Assembly (NCBI GenBank): GCA_964030475.1
Contig: CAXIPT010000001.1
Location: forward strand, 2,447,326-2,511,325
Reading direction: 5' to 3'
DNA: 64,000 nucleotides
DNA from: Tethya wilhelma
Lineage: Eukaryota; Porifera; Demospongiae; Tethyida; Tethyidae
The translations under genes and the position numbers were made by a program. The notes below the pieces were generated by a model that was not told the DNA's origin, searched no databases, and saw nothing but the letters and a program-made list of their open reading frames with translations. This document shows positions 47,942 through 58,199 of this stretch, piece after piece; position 1 is the stretch's first letter; each line of letters starts with the position of its first letter.

Positions 47942-48885
47942 CAGTTACCAAAAGACATTTATCCTCAGTGGAATAAAAATTATTGTCTATTTCTCAATTA
48001 TGACATCACTATGACCTCACCCAGTCCTCCATGACAGCAGAACCACCTTCCTCCCAGCTCATTCTCAATGACAGCTGCCAGAGGAAAGGTGTCAAAGGCA
48101 GTCATGAAACAATCATAGGCCTTCTCCCCGACTTTGATCTCACATTCGTTGCAGAAGCTGGGCATGTCCAAGTACTCCCGGGAGGACATGCTCCGTGATT
48201 CATGGTTCCCTCGGAGGAGGAACACCCGGTGAGGATAGGCGACCTTGAGACACAGCAAGAACATAATGACCTCAAGGGAGTGGCTGCCTCTGTCAACATA
48301 GTCTCCAAGGAAGAGATACTTGTGGTTGGACTCATGGGAGAGCTTCAGCTCTGGTCCCTCACCATCCCGCACCAGATGAGGAGAATAGTCTTCTTGCACA
48401 TGGGTAGGAGGAGCATCATGGTTGTTTGCTCCATGTGTCATCTCCCTCTGATCTTCTCTGAGTGTGTCCCTCCCACCAATGACACACTGGGCTCTTCTTC
48501 TAATTGGGAGCTCTGATCGGGAAGGAGCTCTTGCTGGATCAAAGCTCTCTCTCTGAGGCAGTTCAGAAGGAGGGGAGTTGTCTCCATCAGTGAGAGACTG
48601 GCCGGCTATTCTACACATCAGGTCCCTACCATGAGTAAACTCAAACACATTAAAGAGGTCACAGCATTGGCCATGGATGTCCCCAACCACCTGAAAAGGA
48701 AAAGAGATGGTCACGATCAAACAAACCCAGCTGTTGTTTCTGCTGGTGTTAGCTCACCACAGCGGGTGTGTCCAGTCTGAGTACATTAGCTTCCTTCCTC
48801 ATCAGTTCACCAGCTCTACTTGTAATGGAGGCCACCACATCTTCATTGATCAATGTTGGCTCCTGACACACACACAACACATACA

Positions 48886-48932
<47 letters not shown>

Positions 48933-48994
48933 NNNNNNNNNNNNNNNNNNNNNNNNNNNNNNNNNNNNNNNNNNNNNNNNNNNNNNNNNNNNNN

Positions 48995-49088
<94 letters not shown>

Positions 49089-49380
49089 CATGAGAACTAT
49101 ATAAATATCTTTTATGGATTGTGTTAAAGTTGGTCACCACTAAATGCACGAGACTTCTAGTCTAGCTGTAAAACTATCACATGTGGCACTCTAGAAGCAA
49201 GTGGCTAATTTTTTGTCAATTTTCGCCAAAAAATTAGTGTATCGTCCCAGCTACGTATGTGCTGACCTGTGCAAGTAGCTTGAGTTCTTTAGTCCACTGG
49301 TTTTCTTTAGGGTAGACCTTAAATAGCTCAGACAAATGATGGAGAACAGTTTTAGCTGTTTTTAGTATTGGGTCTACCAT
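45691..49380 (-). CDS. Calcineurin-type Ser/Thr phosphatase with C-terminal EF-hands
   Basis: Metal-dependent PPP-family protein phosphatase. Ten exons on minus (49267-49380, 48758-48862, 48021-48690, 47674-47822, 47128-47400, 46457-47070, 46250-46393, 45996-46121, 45864-45925, 45691-45803), about 789 residues. All PPP motifs are present: GDIHGQ, LFLGDYVDRG, LLRGNHESR, CCHGGLG, LIRAHQ and FSASNYCG. There is an insert of roughly 80 polar residues between GDIHGQ and GDYVDRG. After the catalytic domain comes a long Glu/Lys-rich disordered linker, then RRTGELRRQSLCML, then two EF-hand loops: DKNRAGAIGLKE (degenerate) and DTDKNGRVSFDE (canonical). Most animals keep calcineurin A and B as separate chains, and PPEF phosphatases have a different core, so this in-cis phosphatase plus calcium sensor is unusual. 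Calcium control is inferred. Confidence 0.85.
47841..47940. repeat. (CA)n tract in phosphatase intron
   Basis: Interrupted CA microsatellite between the HGGLG-encoding exon and the following exon on minus. Confidence 0.9.
48870..49087. repeat. (CA)n with 62-base gap
   Basis: CA tract interrupted by Ns at 48933-48994. Unlike the gap at 23265, both flanks are CA in the same orientation, so the missing bases are probably just more repeat. It lies in the first intron of the phosphatase gene. Confidence 0.95.
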
Positions 49381-49381
49381 G

Positions 49382-49646
49382 ATAGATAGATAGATAGGTA
49401 GATAAGTAGGTAGATAGGTAGGTAGATGGATATCATATAGCGGGTATTTTTCATGGGGTAAAATTTTCGTGGTTTTCGTGGTTGACTGACGAACCACGAA
49501 ATATTTACCACGAATAGAGGCTGGGGTGTGGTTAATCCATACGTTCCGTATACATGACCACGAAATTTTTTCCACGAATCAGCGAAATTTTCAAAGACCA
49601 CGAAAATCCCACCCCCCCCACCCCGCGAAAAATACCCGCTATACGG

Positions 49647-49708
<62 letters not shown>

Positions 49709-49740
49709 CATAGATACATAGATACATAGATAGATACATA
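49382..49740. repeat. (GATA)n tract split by a MITE
   Basis: GATA/GGTA repeats at 49382-49430 and 49647-49740 flank a separate element. The reverse strand of the right tract translates as repeated Tyr-Leu-Ser-Ile and should not be read as protein. Confidence 0.9.
49431..49648. mobile_element. MITE with TATAGCGGGTATTTTT ends
   Basis: Left end TATCATATAGCGGGTATTTT, right end the complement of TACCGTATAGCGGGTATTTT: a 21-bp inverted repeat with two mismatches. 218 bp; the interior has repeated CCACGAAA blocks. Inserted in a GATA microsatellite just 5' of the phosphatase start codon (49380, minus), so it could affect that promoter. Confidence 0.8.
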
Positions 49741-49831
49741 GAGAGAGATTTATAAATGTGCACATGCAGGTTTAATGTCAATGTATAACATACACACGCC
49801 AATAAGGGTAATACAGCTTTACCATATATAC

Positions 49832-51347
49832 CTTCACTTAATAAAGAATCAGTTGGTGTAATCAAGATGGTATGGTCATCCTCTGTACTTTTAAAAGCTT
49901 CCAATTTGCTAAATGAGTGTGAACAATACGAGTCAGTCGTTGGTTCCATGTCAATATCACTGGATTGAGTAGGAGAGGCTAGTTTACTCAAATTGAGTGC
50001 AATGACAGGAGTCTCAGTGTCCATGGGTTGGATGAGAGAAGTATTAGTTGGTGGTAAGGGTTGGCACACAACAATAATACCATGCCTTATCAGCTCACAT
50101 TGCTGTGAAATGGTAAGTGGGTAAAATGACCGATCTAAACTTGGAAAAAATAAATATTCAAATACCAGCTGTAAACAGCCCTCACCAACATCAATTACGT
50201 GAATGAAGTGTTGCTCGTGTCCAATTACTTCAGCAATTTTAATTTGGACAGATTTGATGTCTCTTAAGGAAAAGGGACACCCAGATGTATCACGCTTGAC
50301 TCCAAACCAGTTATCATCCACTACTTTAACCACCAATAGGTTGTCTGAAGTGGAACCTAAGCCAAAGAAATCTGAGGGTACTTCAAAAACGCTTCGCTTA
50401 CAGAAATCTTGTAGTGACTGAAGATAATTATCTACATAATGCTGACACTCTTTGCAATGTTCTTTGACTATTTCTTCCAGGATTTCATAGTTGAAGAATG
50501 ATATATACTTACCAAGAATCAAAAAGGATTTCAAATCAGATAATGTTGTGATTTTTTCCCACTCATCAGCATGTTTCGTTTGGATTGCTTTAGCATAATT
50601 TGTTCCTGCAGAAGAGACTACTGAGCTCTTAATTTCTTTCACTGGAGTTTTGTGCAAAGCTTTGAAAACTAAATCTCTGACTTTTTTAAACTCTCCTTTT
50701 ATTATTTCAGCATCACGTATGAGTTGATGTTCTAGAATGTCTTTTTCATTTTCTCTTAGGTTACTACAATCAAGGTATGGAAATGTTGTTTTTTGCAACT
50801 TAGAGCATTTTGACCGATCTAGCAAAAATTTTCCAATACTACATTGTCCACAGGGACATCGAAAACCTGGATCTACCGATGATTCTACTCCTGTAGCAAT
50901 TATAGAATCAGAGTCTCCACTAGTCCTGTCACAAGGAGGTTCAAATGTAGGATCAACTGCCACTTTTAACTCATAAGCAAGTTTGCGAGTAGGTTTTAAT
51001 TCTTGAAGGATACCAACAAAGGTATCAAAGTGAGAATCATTCTCCTGTATACGGCTCATTATCACTTGTAATAAATTATTAGATCGTTCATACTTACCAA
51101 TAGCAGGATTAGCTGCATCACTATTGTTATTATCAGATATTAAGTTTCTGGAAAATGCTTCTACAGCAACTTGAACGACGACTGACTTGACAGCATACAC
51201 CAGGCGACCAAAGTTGACTCGAAATGTCTTGCACTGAATAGATTCATAAGTTTTCACCACAGAGGGATCTTCAGACTTACTGCTAAACCTAGATGCTACT
51301 GTCTTGGATTTATATCTACTGAAAACCCATTTACTGAAACTAGCCAT
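49832..51347 (-). CDS. Unidentified cytoplasmic protein, large first exon, death-fold-like N terminus
   Basis: A 505-codon open exon from ATG 51347 to a GTATAT donor at about 49832, with a frame that would otherwise run into simple repeats. The N-terminal 130 residues are helical (LVYAVKSVVVQVAVEAFSRN, LLQVIMSRIQENDSHFDTFV) and could be a CARD/DEATH-type fold. A Cys-rich patch follows (CPCGQC). A second module has KYISFFNYEILEEIVKEH, LQDFCKRSVFEVPSDFFGLG and GCLQLVFEYLFFP. From memory, similar FFNYEL / FCKRxVFEVP / GCLxLVF proteins are multiplied in sponges and cnidarians and often joined to death-fold domains, so an immune-signalling role is a guess. No enzyme motif is seen. The 3' exons were not found. 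Confidence 0.6.
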
Positions 51348-51928
51348 TCTTTCTGTCAGATCATGTCAGCCATAAATAGGCGTGGTGCGGTGGTAATCTG
51401 GGCACGAGACTTGTGCACTATTAAGGAATGTAGAGTAAAATCTCGGCATTTTGCCGGAGATGCTAGCCTTTACCAAGGGCTTATAAAGGAACTAAATAAA
51501 AAGTGGACGATAAGTGTAGTCTCTCTAGGTCTGCTTCAAGAGACGGTATCTCTCAGGAGTAGTGTCCCCATGGCAGTGTCTGCCGCTCAGATGCTTCCGC
51601 AGCTCTAGACGAGGCTCTCTCAGCCCTCAGGAGTGGTCTATAATTTGGTTTCAATTTGAGCTCTGACAGTCCGGCTCCTTATGAGTGGTCTGCGCAGCGT
51701 TGTCTCTGCATCGAGTCTCCTTTCTCTTTCGCTCAGCCTCTCTCAAGATCTATGCCTCTCTCTAAGCAAGCTACAGTCTCTACCGGCCACGTGTACGTGT
51801 ATATATATTCATAGATAATAGAGACTTCGATTTTGCTGCTCTATTTATATGCAAGAAAAGAATTTAAATGGGGGTGGTTTCTTGCTTGTGGTAACTAATG
51901 GAATGAACAACTGTGCATGTGTATAATC
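51348..51928. other. Upstream region of the unidentified gene
   Basis: 581 bp without a supported gene. It has CT-rich stretches (51580-51780) and TA-rich sequence near 51800. It probably contains the promoter of the minus-strand gene that starts at 51347. Confidence 0.4.
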
Positions 51929-52048
51929 TCATTCCCAGACCCAACCCACAGGAGGAAGAGATTTACCAACCAAGAAATTGCTCATTAGTCACCAGACCCT
52001 CTCCGAGTCCTCCTCCTAGCGGTCCTAGGGGTTGGGTCTGGGAACAAG
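51929..52048. repeat. Fold-back element, about 120 bp
   Basis: CTCATTCCCAGACCCAACCC at the left is mirrored by GGGTTGGGTCTGGGAACAAG at the right. No coding content. Confidence 0.7.
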
Positions 52049-52097
52049 ACTAATAGCCTGTGTCCCATCATAGTAAATGTTGAGGCTTCCATCATCT

Positions 52098-52106
52098 TAC
52101 ATATTA

Positions 52107-52146
<40 letters not shown>
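52098..52146. repeat. (ATT)n microsatellite
   Basis: Uninterrupted trinucleotide tract of about 16 units. Confidence 0.9.
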
Positions 52147-52149
<3 letters not shown>

Positions 52150-52171
52150 ATTGCTTTACAGTACTGTATAC

Positions 52172-52445
52172 AAACAAGTGAAAAAAACATTGAAAATGTA
52201 ATGAGACATAGGAATGGCCAAATCGTAAAAAGAAAGCAAACAAGAACGAATGGCTGTCTGAGTGTGTGCAGAATTCTTCCTATGTGGGCTGCATGTAGTA
52301 CTCTCTTTCCATGTTGAGTCCCTCATGTTGCCCATAGGAATAATTCTTTACACACTCAAACAGCCATTCGTTCTTGTTTGCTTTCTTTTTTACGATTTGG
52401 CCATTCCTATGTCTCATTACATTTTCAATGTTTTTTTCACTTGTT
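52172..52445. mobile_element. Fold-back element, family member 1
   Basis: The first about 95 bp (from AAACAAGTGAAAAAAACATT) are repeated almost exactly in reverse complement at the right end (to AATGTTTTTTTCACTTGTTT), with a short non-palindromic centre. A related half-element is at 55325-55515. Confidence 0.8.
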
Positions 52446-52858
52446 TGTTCCCATTTTTTCATAATTCTACATCACATTTGAGTTTGTGTGTATATGGTAG
52501 TTACTTGGACACTATCAGCATGGATATTATAGCTTATGTTATAATCTATGCTATCAGTATAAAGTCATGGTGAAGCATCTCAGGAGGCTGGAGCTGTATC
52601 TTACAAAATTTACTTGCTTTGCTCATCTTCTTATAATGACAACTATGTAACAAAGTAGTCTATATTCACCTCCTATTATTGAAGACTGAAAGGTACCGGT
52701 AACTGGTTGCAGAGACTTCAGCACAACCAGAAATCTTCAGGTAAAACAGGCAGGCAGCGAATATTCGGATTCCAAATAACGCACACTTATCTACCTGGAA
52801 AGGGTCGTCAATTTGACTTTTCAAGTAGCTTATGAATTTATGCATGAGGTGGAAATGA

Positions 52859-53104
52859 ATGGCTGCCATACGGAGAAGCGCTTTTCGCCTTGTATCTAGC
52901 CATTCAACGGGAGACTCGAGCACACGATACCAAAAGCACGTGAAGACAATGGTACCAAGTTTGTCCGTTCAAGAATCAGCTTCTGAAAGTGAACAGTCTT
53001 CGAGATACGCTGAAATAACAGAAGAAGAAGAAGAAGAAGAAGAAGAAGAAGAAGAAGAAGAAGAAGAAAATTGGAGGTTTAGTGGTTTTAGGCCATGTTT
53101 TTAG
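52859..53104 (+). other. Short open frame ending in (GAA)n, doubtful coding
   Basis: An ATG at 52859 opens 81 codons whose end is poly-Glu from a GAA repeat (53008-53067). No family is recognised and no upstream gene supports it. Related non-coding sequence occurs at 55740-55880, so it is probably part of a repeated segment. Confidence 0.2.
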
Positions 53105-53250
53105 GCTTGTTAGAAAGAGAATGAGCTAAATAGTAGCTTTATAAGCCTTTTAGTGCCAAGCGCTCAGTTTTTGCAGAGTTATTCGCGTGAATATTTGTAT
53201 TACGCTAATGGGCCATCCGTGCCATTCCTATGTACCCAGTACTACCGTTG

Positions 53251-54214
53251 TCCTGTCACGGGGAATATTGTCCGCCAGGGAATTTGGTCCGGGGGACAAA
53301 ATTCCCCAGGGAATTAAGTCCCCCGGACCATATTCCCCGTGGAAGTAGTTGCGGAATTAGGTCCGTGTTTGGGGAATTCGGTCCGGTTTAGTTTGCTTCG
53401 TGTTTAGCTTATGATATGGATACAGTAGGAGTATTTTCAAGCGCAGGACTAGCTGAGCTAACCTTAGCTTGCATCCAGATTTGTGACTAGTCTTCATGAT
53501 GATCAGATCAGGTGAAGTTTGTTCCCCGTCTCACTGGCGAATTTGGTGTGACCCAACTGGCAAGTTGCGGCAACTCAAAGATCATGAATGGGTTGAAATA
53601 ACTATACTTTTATCATGAATCATACGAACCAACCACAAGAGCAAGAGTTAATCTAAACCTTGCTAGCATCCTTGAGATGTTAAACTCCAGTCTTTGTCAC
53701 GTACTACTTTAGGCATCTACTTGTTCAAGATAAAAATCATTTGTTTCCTTGTATTATAATTATAATACACGCTGCATCGCATGCACATGCAATTGTATTA
53801 TTGTAAGTCTATCATAAATTGTAAGTCTCGGCCTTGTAAGCAATATCCACGGTCTAGGTGAGCATTAGTCTCGCAGGCCAGCCACTCCCTCACCAGAAAG
53901 AGATTGAGAGGGAGTGGCTGGCCCGTGAATCTAAGCGATGAACATGAGATCACAATCTCTGGATCACAATCTTATTCAGTCTGCATGCATGCATGTGATA
54001 TCAGTGCATGCTGCTTGAATCATAGAATAAAAATATAGCTCTGTGGTACTTAAAAAATGAGCAAAGTTTAAATAATACCACCGGACTAAATTCTCCAAGA
54101 CAGGACAACTTTCCCCAGGAAATTTGGTCCCCCAGACCTTTTTCCCCAGAAGATTTATTGGGGAATTTTGTCCCCCCGGACCAAATTCACCCGGACCGAA
54201 TTTCCAGTGACAGT
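53251..54214. mobile_element. GC-rich fold-back transposon 1 (CTGTCAC ends)
   Basis: Left end CTGTCACGGGGAATATTGTC, right end the complement of CTGTCACTGGAAATTCGGTC. Both subterminal regions are dense in GGGGAATTnnGTCC motifs (53262-53400 and 54085-54205). About 960 bp. The centre is AT-rich and without coding sequence. It holds a separate hairpin at 53876-53932 (GGCCAGCCACTCCCTC and its complement). Confidence 0.65.
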
Positions 54215-54235
54215 CCAAGGCCCAGAAGTCCCCCC

Positions 54236-55220
54236 TCGACAGTGTCCCCCCGGACACCTGGTCCTAGGATCGCGTGTCCCCCGGACACCTGGTCCTAGGA
54301 CCGCGCGTCCCCCCCGGACACCTCATCCTAGGACCGCGTGTCCCCCGGACACCTGGTCCTAGGACCGTGTGTCCCCCCTTAGGACCAGGTGTCCCCCCCA
54401 TTGTAAATGTAATAACTCATGATATCATCAGGTCTACGTAGCTGTAGGTGGATGGATCGCGCCATGGATGAGCAGTGAAGTGTGTTGCAAAAAATGGGCG
54501 TGGCTGGAATAATAACTACAATGTGAATAGTATCATACTCGTAGTAAATTATTGCATGTCTTATATTAATTATAGCAATGCATGAGTGCAGTTTCAGTTA
54601 ATGGAAGTTCTGCCAGCTATTGGTGCATTTCTGACAGAGCCAGACAGCACCACTTTCCAGACACCTATTAGATATGTGTCCACAGCAACTCAAATGGTAC
54701 CACTCCTTACAACAAGAGCATTCTATCCACTTTGCCTGATGAAGACTATTGAGTTCTGGCATTCTGCACTCGCAAAAAATCTCGATTGGCTGTGTGCTCC
54801 TAATGAAGTGAGGCATCAGTCTTTGCTTCAACATTGGAAACATAGTTATCTTCTGCTTTTGTAGGCACTGCCACAGATGGCGCCGCATTTTACTCTGGTC
54901 AAAGAGGAATTTACCAGGGTTTTCACCAAAAGCCAAATAGCTACAAACTTTGTGCTAACAAGAATAGATGAGCCTACTTGTTCACACATAGAGCTCGGTC
55001 TTCGTTGACACCTTGAAATCTACTGAGCATGCGCAAAACTGAGCAACTAGCCCCACCCTCTAATGCATTTCAAGTTGGCAAGGCTGCTTTGCTTTTTACT
55101 CATAGATTAATCTTTGCTTCATTCATGATAAATAGGGGGGGGGGGACACCTGGTCCTAGGGGGGACGCCTGGACCTAGGAACAGATGTCCGGGGGGACAC
55201 GTAGTCCTGTGACACCGTAC
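54236..55220. mobile_element. GC-rich transposon 2 with minisatellite end and gene fragment
   Basis: The left subterminal region (54240-54400) is a tandem array of a roughly 30-bp unit built on CCCCCGGACACCTGGTCCTA. The right end (55138-55215) carries the inverted form (GGGGACACCTGGTCCTAGGG), closing with CCTGTGACAC. It lies directly beside transposon 1 and shares the CCGGACC style. A minus-strand coding fragment is inside. Confidence 0.6.
54598..54936 (-). pseudogene. Transposon-derived fragment: Ulp1-like C terminus plus PHD-type zinc finger
   Basis: 112 codons on minus. The first part (SKMRRHLWQCLQKQKITMFP) resembles the C-terminal helix region of Ulp1/C48-type peptidase ORFs of some invertebrate DNA transposons. 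The second part has the Cys/His spacing of a PHD finger: CEC, WIECSCCKEWYHLSC, then WLCQKC. No upstream catalytic part (His-Asp-Cys) is found, so this is a captured or decayed 3' end. Confidence 0.5.
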
Positions 55221-55224
55221 TGGG

Positions 55225-55900
55225 AATTATGCTATCAGTATTAAAAGTGAAGCTTCCAGAGCTGGAGCTGTATCTAACCGCAAAATTTACTTGCCTTTCT
55301 CACTTTCTTATAAAGACAACTACAAGATGGAATGGCTGTTTGAGTGTGTGCAGAATCATTCCTGTGTGGGCTGCATGTAGTCCCTGTCCCTCATGTTGCC
55401 CATAGGAATAATTCTTTACACACTCAAACAGCCATTCCATCTTGTTTGCTTTCTTTTTTATGATTTGGCCATTCCTATGTCTCATTACATTTCCGATGTT
55501 TTTTTTCACTTGTTTGTTCTTATTTTTTCATTATTCTATGAATTACAATCGAGTTTGTGTGGATATCTTAGTTACTTGTACACTATCAGCATGGATCCTA
55601 TAATTATTATGCTATCAGTATTAAAAGTGAAGCTTCCAGAGCTGGAGCTGTATCTAACCGCAAAATTTACTTGCCTTTCTCACCTTCTTATAAAGACAAC
55701 TACATAGCAAATCTGAAAGTAGTCTATTTACCTCCTAAATACTGAAGACTGAAAGGTTACAGAGACTTCTGTACAACCAGAAATCTTCAGGTAAAGCAGG
55801 CAGGCAATAGTCTAGCTAGCCAGGCAACAAATTCATATTCCAAATAACGCACACTTGCTATCTGGAAAAGGGTCGTCAACTTCATTTCCCGAGTAGCTGA
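55225..55900. repeat. Local duplication block related to 52160-52960
   Basis: A segment of about 100 bp beginning near AAAGTGAAGCTTCCAGAGCT occurs twice (about 55242-55325 and 55622-55705) around a fold-back half-element (55325-55515). The same order (fold-back, AGCTGGAGCTGTATCT segment, then CAGGCAGGCA) is seen in diverged form at 52172-52760. This is a dispersed composite repeat. Confidence 0.65.
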
Positions 55901-56402
55901 TGAATTATTAATTTGTAATTTGTAATTGTAATTTGTAATTGTAATATTGGAAACTCCAACAAGAGGAGCCATAGACATACAAACAAAACACAAAAAGTAA
56001 CGTAGTAAAGTAATGTAATTATAATAATGTTAAAGTATACACCAAAACTAAACAATACTAAAGAGTCAAAGGGTACACATGTCATGGATGTCAGCTTCCA
56101 GATGGTGATTGTCATCAGGATGGCATCTCGCAGTTCGGACAAAGTCACCACACAAACTAGCAGAGATCGGATAATGCTTAATGTGCTTGTCCCCATATAA
56201 CAGATAGTATCCAAAAGAAGTGTATGCACTTGAGGATGACGAGAGGTAGATATCTGAAATGAGATGGGAATTGGACTTCATGGCGCACGATATAAGCTTA
56301 CTGGAACGAAGATAGACAATATTGTAAATGCTGGGAAGGCAAGCAACCGAATGGAGAATAGAGGTGTGGCAATTTCGAGGAAGTAACCAAATCTTTCTTA
56401 AG

Positions 56403-56403
56403 N
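56403..56403. other. Single N at a gene-structure break
   Basis: The lone N is followed directly by the 3' half of the C8orf82 last exon, with unrelated sequence before it. Probably an assembly join. Confidence 0.6.
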
Positions 56404-56564
56404 TGGACAAGCTAGGAAGTGTGGGTCTTGTGAAATCAAGTCTTGCGATTGAACTGAGCAAGTTCTTTGTGTATGATGAAGGAGCTGACGACTCTAGTCC
56501 CCCAACAGGATTCAGATGGAGAGGAAGAACTTGGACTCTTGACAATGACTCCTTACCAGATTAA
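56404..56564 (+). pseudogene. C8orf82 last-exon fragment (3' part only)
   Basis: Begins inside the exon just after the N with DKLGSVGLVKSSLAIELSKF and runs to the stop after NDSLPD. It is nearly identical to 57867-58029. No 5' part of the exon is present, so it cannot be expressed as the family protein. It could be the missing tail of copy 1 (44514-45307) displaced by assembly. Confidence 0.75.
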
Positions 56565-56729
56565 TTTCTTTAGAAATTGTGCAAAATTTACAAAATGTCA
56601 ACATCCCAAATTCAAGTCAGTAAATGCCATAATGTACAGCAAACACAAAAAATAAAAGTGGCAAATATTAGTATTAATTTTTCTAATATCTTATACAATA
56701 ATACTAACAACGACAGAGCATATTACCAG

Positions 56730-57440
56730 CTACGACTTTCTCTTGAAACTTAACAACTTTGAAGGAGATATGCTAAGGTCGGCTCGAGTTCTGTCAAAGT
56801 TTGGTTTTAATTTGTTCAAGAACTTTGAACTCTTACTGTCAGTGCTGCTGGGAGAGTCAATAGATCTGGAGGGGGGGAGAGAGAGAGACTTAGAGCTCAA
56901 GGACATCTTGGGTTGAATGACTTACCCTTCATTTCTCTTGTACTCTTGAATCTTACTGTTGCAGTTTGTTATAAGTTGTTGAGTTAGACTCTGTAGAATG
57001 ATATTGAGGTGGATATTATACACAAATTGACTTCACTACTACAGAACTTCAAAATGAAGCATCAGAAGAAGAAACCAGTATTAAGGGTCAGATGAAATTA
57101 TTGAAGAAAGAGGGACTTACAACTTTGTCTGAAGCAGTTGCCTCCATGTCCAGTAATAAACACTCCAGGCTGGGTAGAATGTATGCAGTCAACAGTTCCA
57201 CAGATACAACTAGACAGCAAATCATTAAGGTCATCTCTACAGCAAACTGAAGCACATACTGGTACATCACTACAAAACAACAGAAGGGAAAAGAACTATT
57301 GGGCAATTTTTTGTTAAGGATACAGCACTCAGAGATGTTCCTGTAAGCATCAAGTAGGGTGAGGGCAATGTCCTGGCGTTTGGTGGCGTTCTGAGAATGG
57401 TTGTTGGCCTTGGCAATATTTGACAGTCTGGGAATGATAA
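56730..57440 (-). pseudogene. RELCH 3' exons, duplicate copy
   Basis: Four exons match the RELCH C terminus at 58200-58953 almost base for base: 56730-56865 (FLNKLKPNFDRTRADL to stop), 56926-56990, 57121-57246 and about 57320-57440 (IIPRLSNIAKANNHSQNATK). Homology stops at the N at 57489. As placed, no upstream RELCH exons are joined to it, because the next DNA upstream is another C8orf82 exon. It is either a partial tandem duplicate or a second haplotype inserted by the assembler. Confidence 0.75.
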
Positions 57441-57488
57441 CTGGAAAACACAAAACACAACACATAATTTATTACTGAAGATCACACC

Positions 57489-57489
57489 N
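57489..57489. other. Single N at duplicate junction
   Basis: To the right of the N, the sequence TCAATGCTTGTTCCTACAAC equals that at 44952, the intron end before C8orf82 exon 3. To the left is RELCH intron sequence. Strong hint of an artificial join. Confidence 0.65.
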
Positions 57490-57511
57490 TCAATGCTTGT
57501 TCCTACAACAG

Positions 57512-58029
57512 ACAAGAAGTTTCTGGCTTTCTTCTTCAAGCGAGTGAAACTGAACACAACCGGTCGCTATGAGGAAGACTTCCCTTTCATCTCACCTTGT
57601 GGGAGAGAAATGAACTACATCAGATGCGATGATGTTCCAATAGTGTACACACACCTCTTGGACTCAAATGGAGAGGTCATCCAAGACATTGAGAGTCACG
57701 GAGGTGATTCCAAGGACAGTAATGCAACTAGTGAACTAGTACACAAATTGAGTCCACCACCTTCAGAGCTTCTCTCTTATGGAGGCACAGGGGATCTGTT
57801 AACTGTACCATTTCAACCAAACAAGTTGTGTATGTTGCCCGAAAGGGGCAGGGTGTATCATGCTGGGCTGGACAAGCTAGGAAGAGTGGGTCTAGTGAAA
57901 TCAAGTCTTGCGATTGAACTGAGCAAGTTCTTTGTGTATGATGAAGGAGCTGACGACTCTAGTCCCCCAATAGGATTCAAATGGAGAGGAAGAACTTGGA
58001 CTCTTGGCAATGACTCCTTACCGGATTAA
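57512..58029 (+). CDS. C8orf82: C8orf82/UPF0598 last exon, intact copy
   Basis: Complete final exon of the C8orf82-like gene: KKFLAFFFKRVKLN, EDFPFISPCGREMNY, then the part deleted in copy 1 (DLLTVPFQPNKLCMLPERGR), SSLAIELSKFFVYDEG and the stop after NDSLPD. Exons 1 and 2 are absent upstream; instead a single N and RELCH sequence precede it. If the exons at 44514-44914 were joined here the family protein would be whole, so this is probably the true last exon of one allele. Convergent with RELCH, 170 bp between stop codons. Confidence 0.8.
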
Positions 58030-58199
58030 TTTCAGTATTATAGAAATTGTGCAAAATTTATAAAATGTCAACATCCCAAATTCAAGTCAGTAAATGCCAT
58101 AACGTACAACAAACACAAAAAATAAAAGTGGCAAATAATAGTATTAATTTTTCTAATATCCTATACAATAATACTAACAACGACAGAGCATGTTACCAG

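Noticed and set aside
49374..49831. Continuation of the 505-codon exon as a 657-residue frame
   Set aside because: The tail is a translation of GATA repeats and a MITE; a GTATAT donor at about 49832 is a better exon end.
51363..51608. 81-codon plus-strand frame just upstream of the minus-strand gene
   Set aside because: No family, no splice support, and it overlaps the likely promoter.
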